Positions 7,544 through 15,149 of a stretch of 20,418 nt of DNA are shown piece by piece (the first letter of the stretch is position 1; each line of letters opens with the position of its first letter). The DNA is taken from assembly GCA_002419285.1 (NCBI GenBank), contig DIFU01000094.1:1-20418 (forward strand). Direction: 5' to 3'. Both the position numbers and the translations under genes were made by a program. The notes below the pieces were generated by a model that worked only from the letters and a program-made list of their open reading frames with translations, did not search any database and had not been told where the DNA came from. This stretch comes from Prolixibacteraceae bacterium UBA5740 (GTDB taxonomy: Bacteria > Bacteroidota > Bacteroidia > Bacteroidales > Prolixibacteraceae).

Positions 7544-7568
7544 TAAACTGTATAAATTATTCAGTTTA
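7544..7568. promoter_or_regulatory. 25-bp palindrome upstream of nhaA, putative operator
   Basis: TAAACTG (7544-7550) and CAGTTTA (7562-7568) are exact inverted copies, and the interior ATAA/TTAT continues the symmetry around a central A. Eleven of twelve arm positions pair; only 7551 and 7561 do not. It ends 32 bp before the nhaA ATG and overlaps the start of the sequence TAACTTTC (7569-7576 preceded by TA), which resembles a -7 element. This is the expected position for a dimeric regulator of nhaA. No T-run follows, so it is not a terminator. Confidence 0.5.
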
Positions 7569-7600
7569 TAACTTTCGGAGTACTTAAATATTGATTTACC

Positions 7601-8920
7601 ATGAATATAAGCAGCAAAAGAACTGAACGTGTGAGCCGCGGTATCATCGAATTACTGCAATCATCTGCACTTGGAGGAATTTTACTGATACTCTTTACTA
7701 TAGTCGCCCTTGTATGGGCCAATTCAGGATGGCAGGAGTCGTATCACCATCTTTGGCACATGACGTTTGGATTTGAGTTGGGGAACTTCAGTTTCAAGAT
7801 GGATCTGCATCATTGGATCAATGATGGATTAATGGCCATTTTCTTCTATATGGTTGGACTGGAGATTAAACGTGAAGTTATTACCGGCGAGCTTAGTTCG
7901 AGAAAGAAGGCAGCATTGCCTGCCTTGGGGGCACTCGGAGGCATGATGATTCCGGCATTGATCTATGTCACGATCAACGCGGCAATAGGTACTCCTGAGT
8001 CAGCCCGTGGCTGGGGTGTCCCGATGGCAACCGATATCGCTTTTTCATTGGGGATTATCAGTCTGTTAGGTAAAAGAGTGCCTTTGGCATTAAAAGTATT
8101 CCTTGTAGCACTTGCCATAGTTGATGACCTGGGGGCAATTTTAGTTATCGCCATTTTCTATACTTCCGAGTTGAACTTGCCTGCCCTGTTCACCGGACTT
8201 GGACTTTTGGCATTTCTGTTTGTACTTGACCGGATGAAGTTCAGGAGTATACCTTTCATACATGTGGTCGGACTTGTGGTTTGGTATTGCTTTTTGCAAT
8301 CTGGAGTACATGCCACTATTGCCGGGGTGCTCCTTGCATTCCTGACACCTGTCGGGAGAGAGTTGGGAATAGGTGTGTTCCATAAGAAAGTCAATGAATT
8401 GGAATATGATAAAACACTGGAGGATAGCGATACTTTGCCCCATCACCAACTTGAAAACTACAGGGCATTGCGTCGACAACTTAAGAAGATCCAAAGCCCG
8501 GTTCAACGTCTCGAGCACGATCTACACCATTCAGTCAATTATTTGATTATGCCTGTTTTTGCGTTGGCAAATGCCGGGGTAACCTTCAGCAGTGGTACTG
8601 CCATCTTTTCTGTAGTATCGATAGCTGTGGCCGTTGGGCTTTTTGTAGGGAAGTCTATAGGGATTACCCTATTTGCCTGGATGGGATATAAAATGGGTTT
8701 GGCTGAACTCCCCGAAGGAATAAATTTTAAAAATATTCTTGGGGTTGCCATTCTGGGAGGGCTTGGATTCACCATGGCAATTTTTATTGCCAGTCTGGCG
8801 TTTAGTGAACCATCAATGCTTGATCAGGCCAAAATCGGTATTTTTATAGGCTCGCTGTTGTCAGGTTTTATTGGTTCTTATGCCCTGAGTATAATGTTTC
8901 CCGGAGATAATAAAAAATAA
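7601..8920 (+). CDS. nhaA: Na+/H+ antiporter NhaA
   Basis: The 439-residue inner-membrane antiporter exchanges protons for Na+ or Li+ and controls internal sodium and pH. Family residues are all present: the unwound-helix Asp145 in PMATDIAFSLG (E. coli Asp133), the ion-binding pair Asp175-Asp176 in AIVDDLGAILVIAIFYT (E. coli Asp163/164, same spacing of 30), and the conserved lysine in FVGKSIGI (E. coli Lys300). The sequence ends with the helix after GGLGFTMAIFIASLAF. A longer hydrophilic loop (about residues 260-310, rich in His, Glu and Lys) separates the two halves; such a loop is common in Bacteroidota NhaA. ATG 7601 follows a 25-bp palindrome. The next gene downstream is a repressor with its own promoter. 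Confidence 0.97.
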   Translation: MNISSKRTERVSRGIIELLQSSALGGILLILFTIVALVWANSGWQESYHHLWHMTFGFELGNFSFKMDLHHWINDGLMAIFFYMVGLEIKREVITGELSSRKKAALPALGALGGMMIPALIYVTINAAIGTPESARGWGVPMATDIAFSLGIISLLGKRVPLALKVFLVALAIVDDLGAILVIAIFYTSELNLPALFTGLGLLAFLFVLDRMKFRSIPFIHVVGLVVWYCFLQSGVHATIAGVLLAFLTPVGRELGIGVFHKKVNELEYDKTLEDSDTLPHHQLENYRALRRQLKKIQSPVQRLEHDLHHSVNYLIMPVFALANAGVTFSSGTAIFSVVSIAVAVGLFVGKSIGITLFAWMGYKMGLAELPEGINFKNILGVAILGGLGFTMAIFIASLAFSEPSMLDQAKIGIFIGSLLSGFIGSYALSIMFPGDNKK

Positions 8921-9032
8921 TCCTGTTTAATCACCAAAATTTTATCATACGGAGCATTTTTGCCTAATTCAACATTTCGTTAAATTAATTGAATGCTAAA
9001 TAAGCCTGCATAGTCGCTATTGACGAACGCTA

Positions 9033-9066
9033 ATTGCATATGGCTTGTTTTAAATATTTATATTTG
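9033..9066 (+). promoter_or_regulatory. Putative Bacteroidota promoter for the ArsR-family gene
   Basis: TATATTTG (9059-9066) is an exact TAnnTTTG -7 box, with ATTG (9033-9036) 22 bp upstream as a -33 candidate. Transcription would begin near 9073, about 17 nt before the TTG codon at 9090, which supports that unusual start. TGTACA at 9067-9072, just at the expected start point, is a short palindrome. Confidence 0.5.
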
Positions 9067-9089
9067 TGTACATATAAAAAAATAACTTT

Positions 9090-9389
9090 TTGAACATTAA
9101 AGAGCTCGATATTGATCAGTTAGAACAGGCAGCTTCTATGCTTAAAGCCATGGCCCATCCTATGCGGATTGCTATCCTGAAGCATCTGGAAGGTGGCAAG
9201 AAGCTGACTGTGACAGAGATACATGAATTTCTCGGTATTGAGCAGTCATCAACATCTCACCACTTGGGAATTCTGAAAGACAAAGGGGTTCTTTGTTCCC
9301 GCAGGGAAGGAAAAAATACCTACTACTACCTCAAAAACAATATTTTGGTTCAGGTTTTGGATTGCCTTAATAAGTGTACTTGCGATTAA
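9090..9389 (+). CDS. ArsR/SmtB-family winged-helix repressor
   Basis: A 99-residue winged-helix protein: MLKAMAHPMRIAILKHL (residues 17-33) is the classic ArsR helix 2-3 start, IEQSSTSHHLGILKDKGVL is the recognition helix region, and CSRREGKNTYYYL is the wing. These proteins usually repress as dimers until a metal or other signal binds. The ArsR metal motif ELCVCDL is absent. Cysteines instead occur before the wing (GVLC) and at the very C-terminus (CLNKCTCD), which could bind metal or sense oxidation; this is inference. TTG at 9090 is taken as the start because the next ATG (9138) would remove helix 1, and a promoter lies just upstream. An intrinsic terminator overlaps its stop codon. Its target may be itself or neighbouring nhaA. 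Confidence 0.85.
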   Translation: MNIKELDIDQLEQAASMLKAMAHPMRIAILKHLEGGKKLTVTEIHEFLGIEQSSTSHHLGILKDKGVLCSRREGKNTYYYLKNNILVQVLDCLNKCTCD

Positions 9390-9410
9390 TCTGTTAATCG
9401 CTGCTTTTTT
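9382..9410 (+). terminator. Intrinsic terminator of the ArsR-family gene
   Basis: GCGATTAA (9382-9389) pairs perfectly with TTAATCGC (9394-9401) over a four-base loop TCTG, followed by TGC and six T residues (9405-9410). The gene's TAA stop lies inside the left arm. Confidence 0.8.
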
Positions 9411-9596
9411 CACGTTACCCTTCTAATTAGATTGTTTTCATCCTATTCTCGAATCTTCGCCGGATTCAATTATTTTTGTCATGGCTGAATTAGTCGGGCC
9501 TGAAACATGTGTACGTGATAAAATAATTATCTTACAGTTACATTTATAATATAGTCCTGTCCGTTATTGTATTTCACTCAGAATAATACCTTTTAT

Positions 9597-10190
9597 ATGA
9601 AGTTGGTTTTTGCTACAAATAACCCTCACAAAATAGAGGAAATCCGTCATATGCTCAGTCCTGTGTTTGAAATTCTGAGTCTGGATGATATTGGATGTGA
9701 CGAGGAAATTCCTGAAGATCGTGAGACTCTCGAAGATAATGCTTCCCAGAAATCACATTACATTTTTAATCGATATGGGATGAATTGCTTTGCCGATGAT
9801 ACGGGACTGGAGATTGATGCACTCAACGGGGAGCCTGGGGTTTATTCGGCCAGATATGCCGGACCACAAAGGAATTCGCATGACAATGTTCGATTGGTAC
9901 TCGAGAAGATGAGTAAAATAAATCAACGTAAAGCGCGTTTCAGAACTGTGATATCACTTATCATAAACGGAGTTGAAACACGGTTTGAAGGAATTGTGAA
10001 TGGGGTCATCCTTAGGGAAGAACGAGGTGAAGGTGGATTTGGATATGATCCTGTTTTTCAGCCTGAAGAAAGCGATCTTGCCTTTGCGGAAATGTCGCTT
10101 TCCGAAAAGAATAAAATCAGTCATAGAGGCAGGGCAATTTCTGCATTGGTTAACTATTTAAATCAACACGATAATATAAATTGGCGGTAA
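9597..10190 (+). CDS. rdgB: XTP/dITP diphosphohydrolase (non-canonical purine NTP pyrophosphatase)
   Basis: A 197-residue HAM1/RdgB-family enzyme that hydrolyses dITP, XTP and related deaminated nucleotides to monophosphates, keeping them out of DNA and RNA. Visible motifs are the N-terminal FATNNPHK (residues 5-12, nucleotide binding), the acidic FADDTGLEIDALNGEPGVYS (catalytic Asp67/Asp68 region), GGFGYDPVFQP, and the C-terminal SHRGRA base-recognition segment. ATG 9597 gives the family N-terminus MKLVFATNN; the frame extends to a TTG at 9567, but the added ten residues do not look like the family. porZ begins 4 bp after the stop, so the two are probably co-transcribed. Confidence 0.95.
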   Translation: MKLVFATNNPHKIEEIRHMLSPVFEILSLDDIGCDEEIPEDRETLEDNASQKSHYIFNRYGMNCFADDTGLEIDALNGEPGVYSARYAGPQRNSHDNVRLVLEKMSKINQRKARFRTVISLIINGVETRFEGIVNGVILREERGEGGFGYDPVFQPEESDLAFAEMSLSEKNKISHRGRAISALVNYLNQHDNINWR

Positions 10191-10194
10191 ACTC

Positions 10195-12528
10195 ATGAAA
10201 AGGTTTGTTTCAGTGCTGTTTATTCTTTCTTTCTTCATTTCAGGATTCGCCCAAATGAAAACCGGCACATGGCAAGACTACTTGTCATACACGAATGCCT
10301 TGAAGGTTGCTGACGCCCAGGATAAGGTTTTTACAGCAACAGAGGGAGGATTGTTTTATCTTGATACGAGCGATAACAGCCTAAACAAAATCACCAGTCA
10401 GGATGGACTTTCGGATTCAGGCATCAAAACCATCGCATGGCATGCTGGCCTGAAAACTTTGCTTGTAGCTTATTCCAATAGCAACATAGATCTTGTCAAT
10501 CCTCAGGGCGTGGTCAATATTGGAGATATCTTCCGTAAGCAGATAACTGGAGATAAATCAATTAACTCTATCACCTTCATTGGTAATGAAGCCTATCTTT
10601 CATGTGGGTTTGGCATTGTTGTTATCAATCTCGTGCGTCGGGAAATCCGTGATACCTATATCATCGGACCGGATGGATCCCAGACATCGGTTTATGATGT
10701 TGAATCCTTTGGAAACCGCTTATACGCTGCTACTGCAACTGGATTATTTTCAGCTCCACTCGAGGGTGCCAATCTTTTAGATTATAACAACTGGTCCAGG
10801 ATTCAAAACATACCGAACAGCCAGGGAAAATTCAGCCACTTAGGAATGTTCAATGGGACTATACTTGCTGCCTTCACAAAAGACCAATGGGATGGTGATG
10901 AGATTTACGCATTGCAAGATGGAAAGTGGATACGCACATACCGCGAAGTTCCATTTGTCCGTGAGATGAATTCAAATTCTGAATACTTAGTTGTCAGCGG
11001 TCAGGATCAGGTCCTGATTTACGATAAAGGTAACCAGCTGATAGGCAGGATTATGAATTATAAGATTAATGGCGAGAACATAAACAGAATATATCCCCAG
11101 TCAGCACTCGTCAATTCTTTAGGGCAGGTATTTATTGCTGACCGTAATTATGGCCTGATTCGAATGAGTGGTCAGGATTTTGAACAGAATATTCCTCAGG
11201 GGCCAGTCAACAACAGTATTTTCGATCTGGCTGTATACGACGAGAAATTATGGATTTCGGCGGGGGGGAGGACAGATGTCTGGAATAATCAGTTCAGACT
11301 ACCTGTATTTCAGGAGTTACATTCAGGGGAATGGAAAACATATAGTGTCCTCCAATTTCCCGAAATGACGGGCTTTTTTGATATTGTGCAGGTTGCAGTC
11401 AATCCAAATGATCCGACCCATATTGCGGCTGCCAGCTGGGGTGGCGGGTTAATGATCTTCAAAAACGACCAATTGGTCAAAAGGTATAACAACCTGAACA
11501 GTCCTCTTGAAACAGCGATACCTGAAAATCCTCAAGAACCATATACCCGTGTTGGGGGAATTGCCTTCGACATGGAAGGTACGCTCTGGATAACCAATTC
11601 ACAAGCATCTCATAATCTGCACTCACTGAGCTCTGCAGGTGAATGGCAATCATATGCGCTTCCCGAGATAGCAGGATTTCAGAATACGGTCGGAAAAGTT
11701 CTGGTTACCGAGAATGGGGATAAATGGGTAGTTGCCCCTCGAGGAAGAGATATTTATGTTGTGAATAAAGATGTTTCACAGAAAAAATATCTCCCGGTCA
11801 CTTCTTACTTCAATAATGGGCAACAAGAGATTCTTAATCGGATGAATGATGTCTATTCTATTGCAGAAGATTTGTCAGGTGATATCTGGGTTGGCACCTC
11901 AAAAGGAGTAGCCGTGTTTGCAGCACCTCAACGAATCTGGCAGTCATCTGCTTTTTATGCTTTTCAGCCCAGCCTCGAAATGGGAGATGGTCTCTATCAT
12001 CCACTTCTCGATACGGAAACCATAACTGCAATTACTGTTGATGGGGCGAACCGAAAATGGATTGGAACCAAAAACTCAGGTCTATACCTGATATCTGAAA
12101 AAGGAGACCGTGAGGTCCTTCATTTCAATATTGAGAATAGTCCACTTCCATCCAACACGATCACCAGTCTGGCAATGCATTCAACCACCGGCTTGTTGTA
12201 TATTGGTACCGACTCAGGACTTTTCTCATATCAAACCGACGCTCCGTCTGGCGATTCCAGCTTTAGTCAGGTACTTGTCTATCCAAATCCGGTAAGGGAG
12301 ACATATGATGGACCTGTGACTATCAAGGGCTTGATGAAGGATACAGAGATTAGGATTACCGACATTGCAGGAAACTTAGTTCACAAGGCTAAATCATTGG
12401 GTGGCCAGATCATTTGGGATGGGAAGAACCTTAGGGGATCCCGTGTCAGTACTGGAGTTTACCTGATTTTTGCATCAGATTCTAAAGGGGAAGAAACTCA
12501 TGTTACTAAATTATTGTTTATAAAGTAG
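10195..12528 (+). CDS. porZ: Type IX secretion system A-LPS delivery protein PorZ
   Basis: A 777-residue exported protein. It begins with a signal peptide (about residues 1-19, ending GFAQ). Two beta-propellers follow, built from short repeats resembling two-component-regulator propeller blades (for example EGGLFYLD, NYGLIRMS, WVGTSKGVAVF, WIGTKNSGLYLI). The end, from about residue 693, is a Type IX sorting-like beta-sandwich starting VLVYPNPV and finishing VTKLLFIK. Architecture and length match PorZ of Porphyromonas gingivalis, part of the surface attachment complex that hands anionic LPS to the sortase PorU; there its sorting-like domain is retained rather than cleaved. The setting between rdgB and recO fits a housekeeping location. 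The alternative is a generic propeller protein with a sorting domain. Confidence 0.85.
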   Translation: MKRFVSVLFILSFFISGFAQMKTGTWQDYLSYTNALKVADAQDKVFTATEGGLFYLDTSDNSLNKITSQDGLSDSGIKTIAWHAGLKTLLVAYSNSNIDLVNPQGVVNIGDIFRKQITGDKSINSITFIGNEAYLSCGFGIVVINLVRREIRDTYIIGPDGSQTSVYDVESFGNRLYAATATGLFSAPLEGANLLDYNNWSRIQNIPNSQGKFSHLGMFNGTILAAFTKDQWDGDEIYALQDGKWIRTYREVPFVREMNSNSEYLVVSGQDQVLIYDKGNQLIGRIMNYKINGENINRIYPQSALVNSLGQVFIADRNYGLIRMSGQDFEQNIPQGPVNNSIFDLAVYDEKLWISAGGRTDVWNNQFRLPVFQELHSGEWKTYSVLQFPEMTGFFDIVQVAVNPNDPTHIAAASWGGGLMIFKNDQLVKRYNNLNSPLETAIPENPQEPYTRVGGIAFDMEGTLWITNSQASHNLHSLSSAGEWQSYALPEIAGFQNTVGKVLVTENGDKWVVAPRGRDIYVVNKDVSQKKYLPVTSYFNNGQQEILNRMNDVYSIAEDLSGDIWVGTSKGVAVFAAPQRIWQSSAFYAFQPSLEMGDGLYHPLLDTETITAITVDGANRKWIGTKNSGLYLISEKGDREVLHFNIENSPLPSNTITSLAMHSTTGLLYIGTDSGLFSYQTDAPSGDSSFSQVLVYPNPVRETYDGPVTIKGLMKDTEIRITDIAGNLVHKAKSLGGQIIWDGKNLRGSRVSTGVYLIFASDSKGEETHVTKLLFIK

Positions 12529-12554
12529 TTGTCTTCACTGATTCGGACTTTTTT

Positions 12555-13277
12555 ATGCTTGTAAAAACCCAAGGTATTATTTTGCATATTGTCAGATATG
12601 GCGATCAAAGCCTTATACTGACGGTTTATACCGAGGAATTTGGTCGACAGTCCTATATCATGAACGGAACGCGGGGACCAAAATCAAAAAACAGGGCGGG
12701 TATATTGCAACCGTTATATATGCTTGATCTGGAAGTGTATCAGAAAAAAAACCGGGAGATTCAAAGAATAAAGGAACTTCGAATTATAAATCCGTATTCA
12801 ACCATACCCTTTCATATTGTAAAAAGCAGTGAGGCTATCTTTCTGGCTGAAATATTATATCGTGTTCTTCAGGAGGAAGAGAAGAATGTGGAATTGTTTC
12901 AGTTCATGATGAACTCTTTTCTCGCGTTCGATCTCATGGAAAAGGGAATAGTTGTATTTCATATCTGGTTTCTTTCCCGACTGACAAGCTACCTTGGTAT
13001 AAAGCCTGATGTTGAAAATTTTGGTAATCAGTGGTTTGATATGCAGAAGGGTACCTTGGTAGTGAGTGAACCTTACCATCATCATTATATGAATCCAGGT
13101 ACTTCTGACCTGCTCAAACAGATTTTGCAAATGAATATACAGGAACTTGCCGGATTTTCGGCACCATTGGATGAAAGAAACCTCCTATTGATGAAACTTC
13201 TGGATTATTATCATCATCATTTCGACAATTTGGAAAACCTGAGATCTTTGGATATAATGAAAGAAGTATTCCATTGA
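12555..13277 (+). CDS. recO: DNA repair protein RecO
   Basis: The 240-residue protein helps load RecA onto SSB-coated single-stranded DNA in gap repair, together with RecR (and RecF where present). The N-terminal OB-fold start TQGIILHIVRYGDQSLILTVYTEEFG and the basic loop MNGTRGPKSKNRAGILQPL are typical of RecO; the remainder is the helical domain. There is no cysteine in the protein, so the zinc finger seen in some RecO proteins is absent. It follows porZ by 26 bp and is probably in the same transcript as rdgB-porZ. ATG 12555 gives the normal family N-terminus. Confidence 0.92.
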   Translation: MLVKTQGIILHIVRYGDQSLILTVYTEEFGRQSYIMNGTRGPKSKNRAGILQPLYMLDLEVYQKKNREIQRIKELRIINPYSTIPFHIVKSSEAIFLAEILYRVLQEEEKNVELFQFMMNSFLAFDLMEKGIVVFHIWFLSRLTSYLGIKPDVENFGNQWFDMQKGTLVVSEPYHHHYMNPGTSDLLKQILQMNIQELAGFSAPLDERNLLLMKLLDYYHHHFDNLENLRSLDIMKEVFH

Positions 13278-13309
13278 AGATATGGTACAGGTATTTCTTT
13301 ACCCACATG

Positions 13310-13342
13310 ATTGCCATTCAAACAGATTAATTTTTACATTTG
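13310..13342 (+). promoter_or_regulatory. Putative promoter for the aminotransferase-like gene
   Basis: ATTG (13310-13313) and TACATTTG (13335-13342, exact TAnnTTTG) are 21 bp apart, a good fit to the Bacteroidota promoter. Transcription from about 13349 would give a 50-nt leader before ATG 13400 and rules against the in-frame TTG at 13340 as start. Confidence 0.5.
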
Positions 13343-13399
13343 TTATTCCCAAGATCAAACTATGTCAGGTCGGGGAATGATAAACTTCAGACTGAATTT

Positions 13400-14554
13400 A
13401 TGCAGATAAAATTGCCTGAAACACAGGGCAGCTTCTTCTGGGAAACAAGAAAGCTGGCATTGGAGTACAATGCCATAGATATGTCAGTTGGGATGACTGA
13501 ATTCAAATGCTCTCCCAAGCTTGTAGAATTGGCCTCATCATACATGTTGGATAATGCCATTAACTATTCGCCAATGGAAGGGATTCTGCTTCTGAGGGAA
13601 AGAATTTCAGAGTCGGTGCAGAAAAACTATGGGAAATTTTATCATCCTGAAAGTGAAATTACCATTTGCGCAGGCCTGGTGCAGGCGGCGACCAATGTTA
13701 TTACCACAGTGGTTAATGAAGGTGATGAAGTATTGTTGACCGATCCTTCCTATTTTACCTACAATCAAGCTATTAGATTAAACGGTGGGATGCCGGTTTA
13801 CGTTCCTTTAAAAGAGCCAGGTTTTCGGATTGACTGGGAAGATGTAAGGAAAATGATTAATTCAAAAACACGGTTAATTATTCTGAATTCACCCCACAAT
13901 CCAACAGGCAGCGTTTTCGGAAAAGATGACTTATTGCAACTTCAGCGTCTGACCAGCGGTACATCGATTTATATACTTAGCGACGAGGGATTTGAACATC
14001 TGGTTTATGACCAGGAGCGTCATCAAAGTGTTTCGCAGTTTGCACAACTTGCAACACGAAGTTTCATCATTTCCTCTGCCGGGCCGGTTTTTCATATCAA
14101 TGGATGGAGTTTGGCCTGGTGTTTGGCTCCTGCCAATATGATGGCTGAATTCAGGAAAGTTCACGAGAACAGTGCTTTTTCTGTAGCCACCCCATTGCAG
14201 TATGCATTGGCCACTTACTGGGAGGGGGCACAGGAAACGGAGGACATAATGGAGTTTTATCATGGTAAACGGAACTATTTTAACCGGTTGTTAAAAGGGA
14301 GCCCTTTTATTGTCGAGCCTTCACAGGGAACTTACTACCAGCTCATTAATTATAAAAACTTATCTCTTGAATCTGATGCCGAATTTTCGAAACGGCTGAT
14401 ACGTGAGGCTGGTGTAGCTGCTACCCCTTTGTCTCTATTCATGCAAAAGAAAAGAAACATGCACTTTCTGCGTTTTTGTTTTGCAAAGAAGAATGAAACT
14501 TTGGAAGAGGTTGCAAGCAGGTTGTTGAAATTTGCTGAAGAAATGGGTAAATAA
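13400..14554 (+). CDS. Methionine-aminotransferase-like fold-type I protein lacking the PLP lysine
   Basis: The 384-residue protein aligns by eye over its whole length with the class I/II aminotransferases of the YbdL/methionine aminotransferase type: INYSPMEG (55-61), HNPTG (166-170), SDEGFEHLVYD (194-204), FHINGWSLAWCLAP (231-244), KVHENSAFSVATPLQYALA, and the carboxylate-binding Arg358 in LRFCFAKKNET. However, the catalytic lysine expected in the sequence S-x-G-K-T-x-H is replaced: SAGPV has Pro229 there, encoded by CCG at 14084-14086. The tyrosine usual in SDEVYE is Phe198, and the phosphate-binding Ala-Thr after the glycine at 92 is Leu-Val. The frame is intact, so this may be a non-enzymatic homologue. 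ATG 13400 is chosen over TTG 13340, which sits in the promoter. It converges with the AMMECR1 gene. Confidence 0.85.
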   Translation: MQIKLPETQGSFFWETRKLALEYNAIDMSVGMTEFKCSPKLVELASSYMLDNAINYSPMEGILLLRERISESVQKNYGKFYHPESEITICAGLVQAATNVITTVVNEGDEVLLTDPSYFTYNQAIRLNGGMPVYVPLKEPGFRIDWEDVRKMINSKTRLIILNSPHNPTGSVFGKDDLLQLQRLTSGTSIYILSDEGFEHLVYDQERHQSVSQFAQLATRSFIISSAGPVFHINGWSLAWCLAPANMMAEFRKVHENSAFSVATPLQYALATYWEGAQETEDIMEFYHGKRNYFNRLLKGSPFIVEPSQGTYYQLINYKNLSLESDAEFSKRLIREAGVAATPLSLFMQKKRNMHFLRFCFAKKNETLEEVASRLLKFAEEMGK

Positions 14555-14582
14555 TTTTAAGAGAGAACAATTAATTATTTCT

Positions 14583-15146
14583 TCAAATCCGGGATTTTAG
14601 ATTCCCAAATACAATGGCCTCAAAAGTGTAAAGTTCAGCTTGTTTCCATCCTTCCCATCCAAGCCCGGCTTTATCTCTCGAGCAGCGACCAAGGAATTCT
14701 TCCAGGGACCAATTGTATTTTTCTGCCACTTGAGGTAAAAATGTTCCCCGGTTGAGTCCTTTGCGAATAAATATTCCATGTTTGCCCAGGATAATTTCAT
14801 CTTTTGACCTGATACGATTTAAGGGGGTGAGAACTGATATCTCGATTTCAAGGGAACTAAGATCATCGGGAGCAAGGGGGGCAAATCTACCATCGTGGGT
14901 AGCCGATGCGGCTGACTGGTTTACAGCTTCGGCCAGTGACGAATCTCCCTCAAAGGATCCAATGCAGCCTCGAAGTTCACCTTTGACGTACAGGCTCACG
15001 AATGCACCTCCCTTTTCATTTAATCTACCTTCGTGAAATTGGCCAGTAACGGGGTTTCTTTCTCCTGCAAGGGTCATAGATTGAACTGAGTTCTCGGCTA
15101 TTTTTAATAGAGATTCTTTTTCGTCTGATGTAAGTATAAAGCTCAT
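14583..15146 (-). CDS. AMMECR1 domain protein (AmmeMemoRadiSam system protein A)
   Basis: A 187-residue AMMECR1-fold protein. The family hexapeptide LRGCIG is at residues 58-63, with further conserved blocks ASATHDGRFAPL and EISVLTPL, then FLPQVAEKYNWSLEEFLGRC. The biochemical role of AMMECR1 is not established; in bacteria it occurs with MEMO and a radical SAM enzyme (AmmeMemoRadiSam), suggested to modify a macromolecule. Here it begins 3 bp after the MEMO stop, so the two are one operon transcribed leftwards. The gene ends 28 bp from the stop of the convergent aminotransferase-like gene. Length is normal for a stand-alone AMMECR1 protein. Confidence 0.93.
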   Translation of the reverse strand: MSFILTSDEKESLLKIAENSVQSMTLAGERNPVTGQFHEGRLNEKGGAFVSLYVKGELRGCIGSFEGDSSLAEAVNQSAASATHDGRFAPLAPDDLSSLEIEISVLTPLNRIRSKDEIILGKHGIFIRKGLNRGTFLPQVAEKYNWSLEEFLGRCSRDKAGLGWEGWKQAELYTFEAIVFGNLKSRI

Positions 15147-15149
15147 GGG

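Noticed and set aside
9451..9478. Second terminator or promoter downstream of the ArsR-family gene
   Set aside because: The GAATC/GATTC stem is only five pairs, and TATTTTTG at 9471-9478 has no -33 box at a proper distance and is 119 bp from rdgB.
9567..9596. TTG start for rdgB ten codons upstream
   Set aside because: The added residues do not resemble the RdgB family, and ATG 9597 gives the standard MKLVFATNN beginning.
13340..13399. TTG start for the aminotransferase-like protein
   Set aside because: The codon lies inside an exact promoter -7 box (13335-13342); ATG 13400 matches the family N-terminus.
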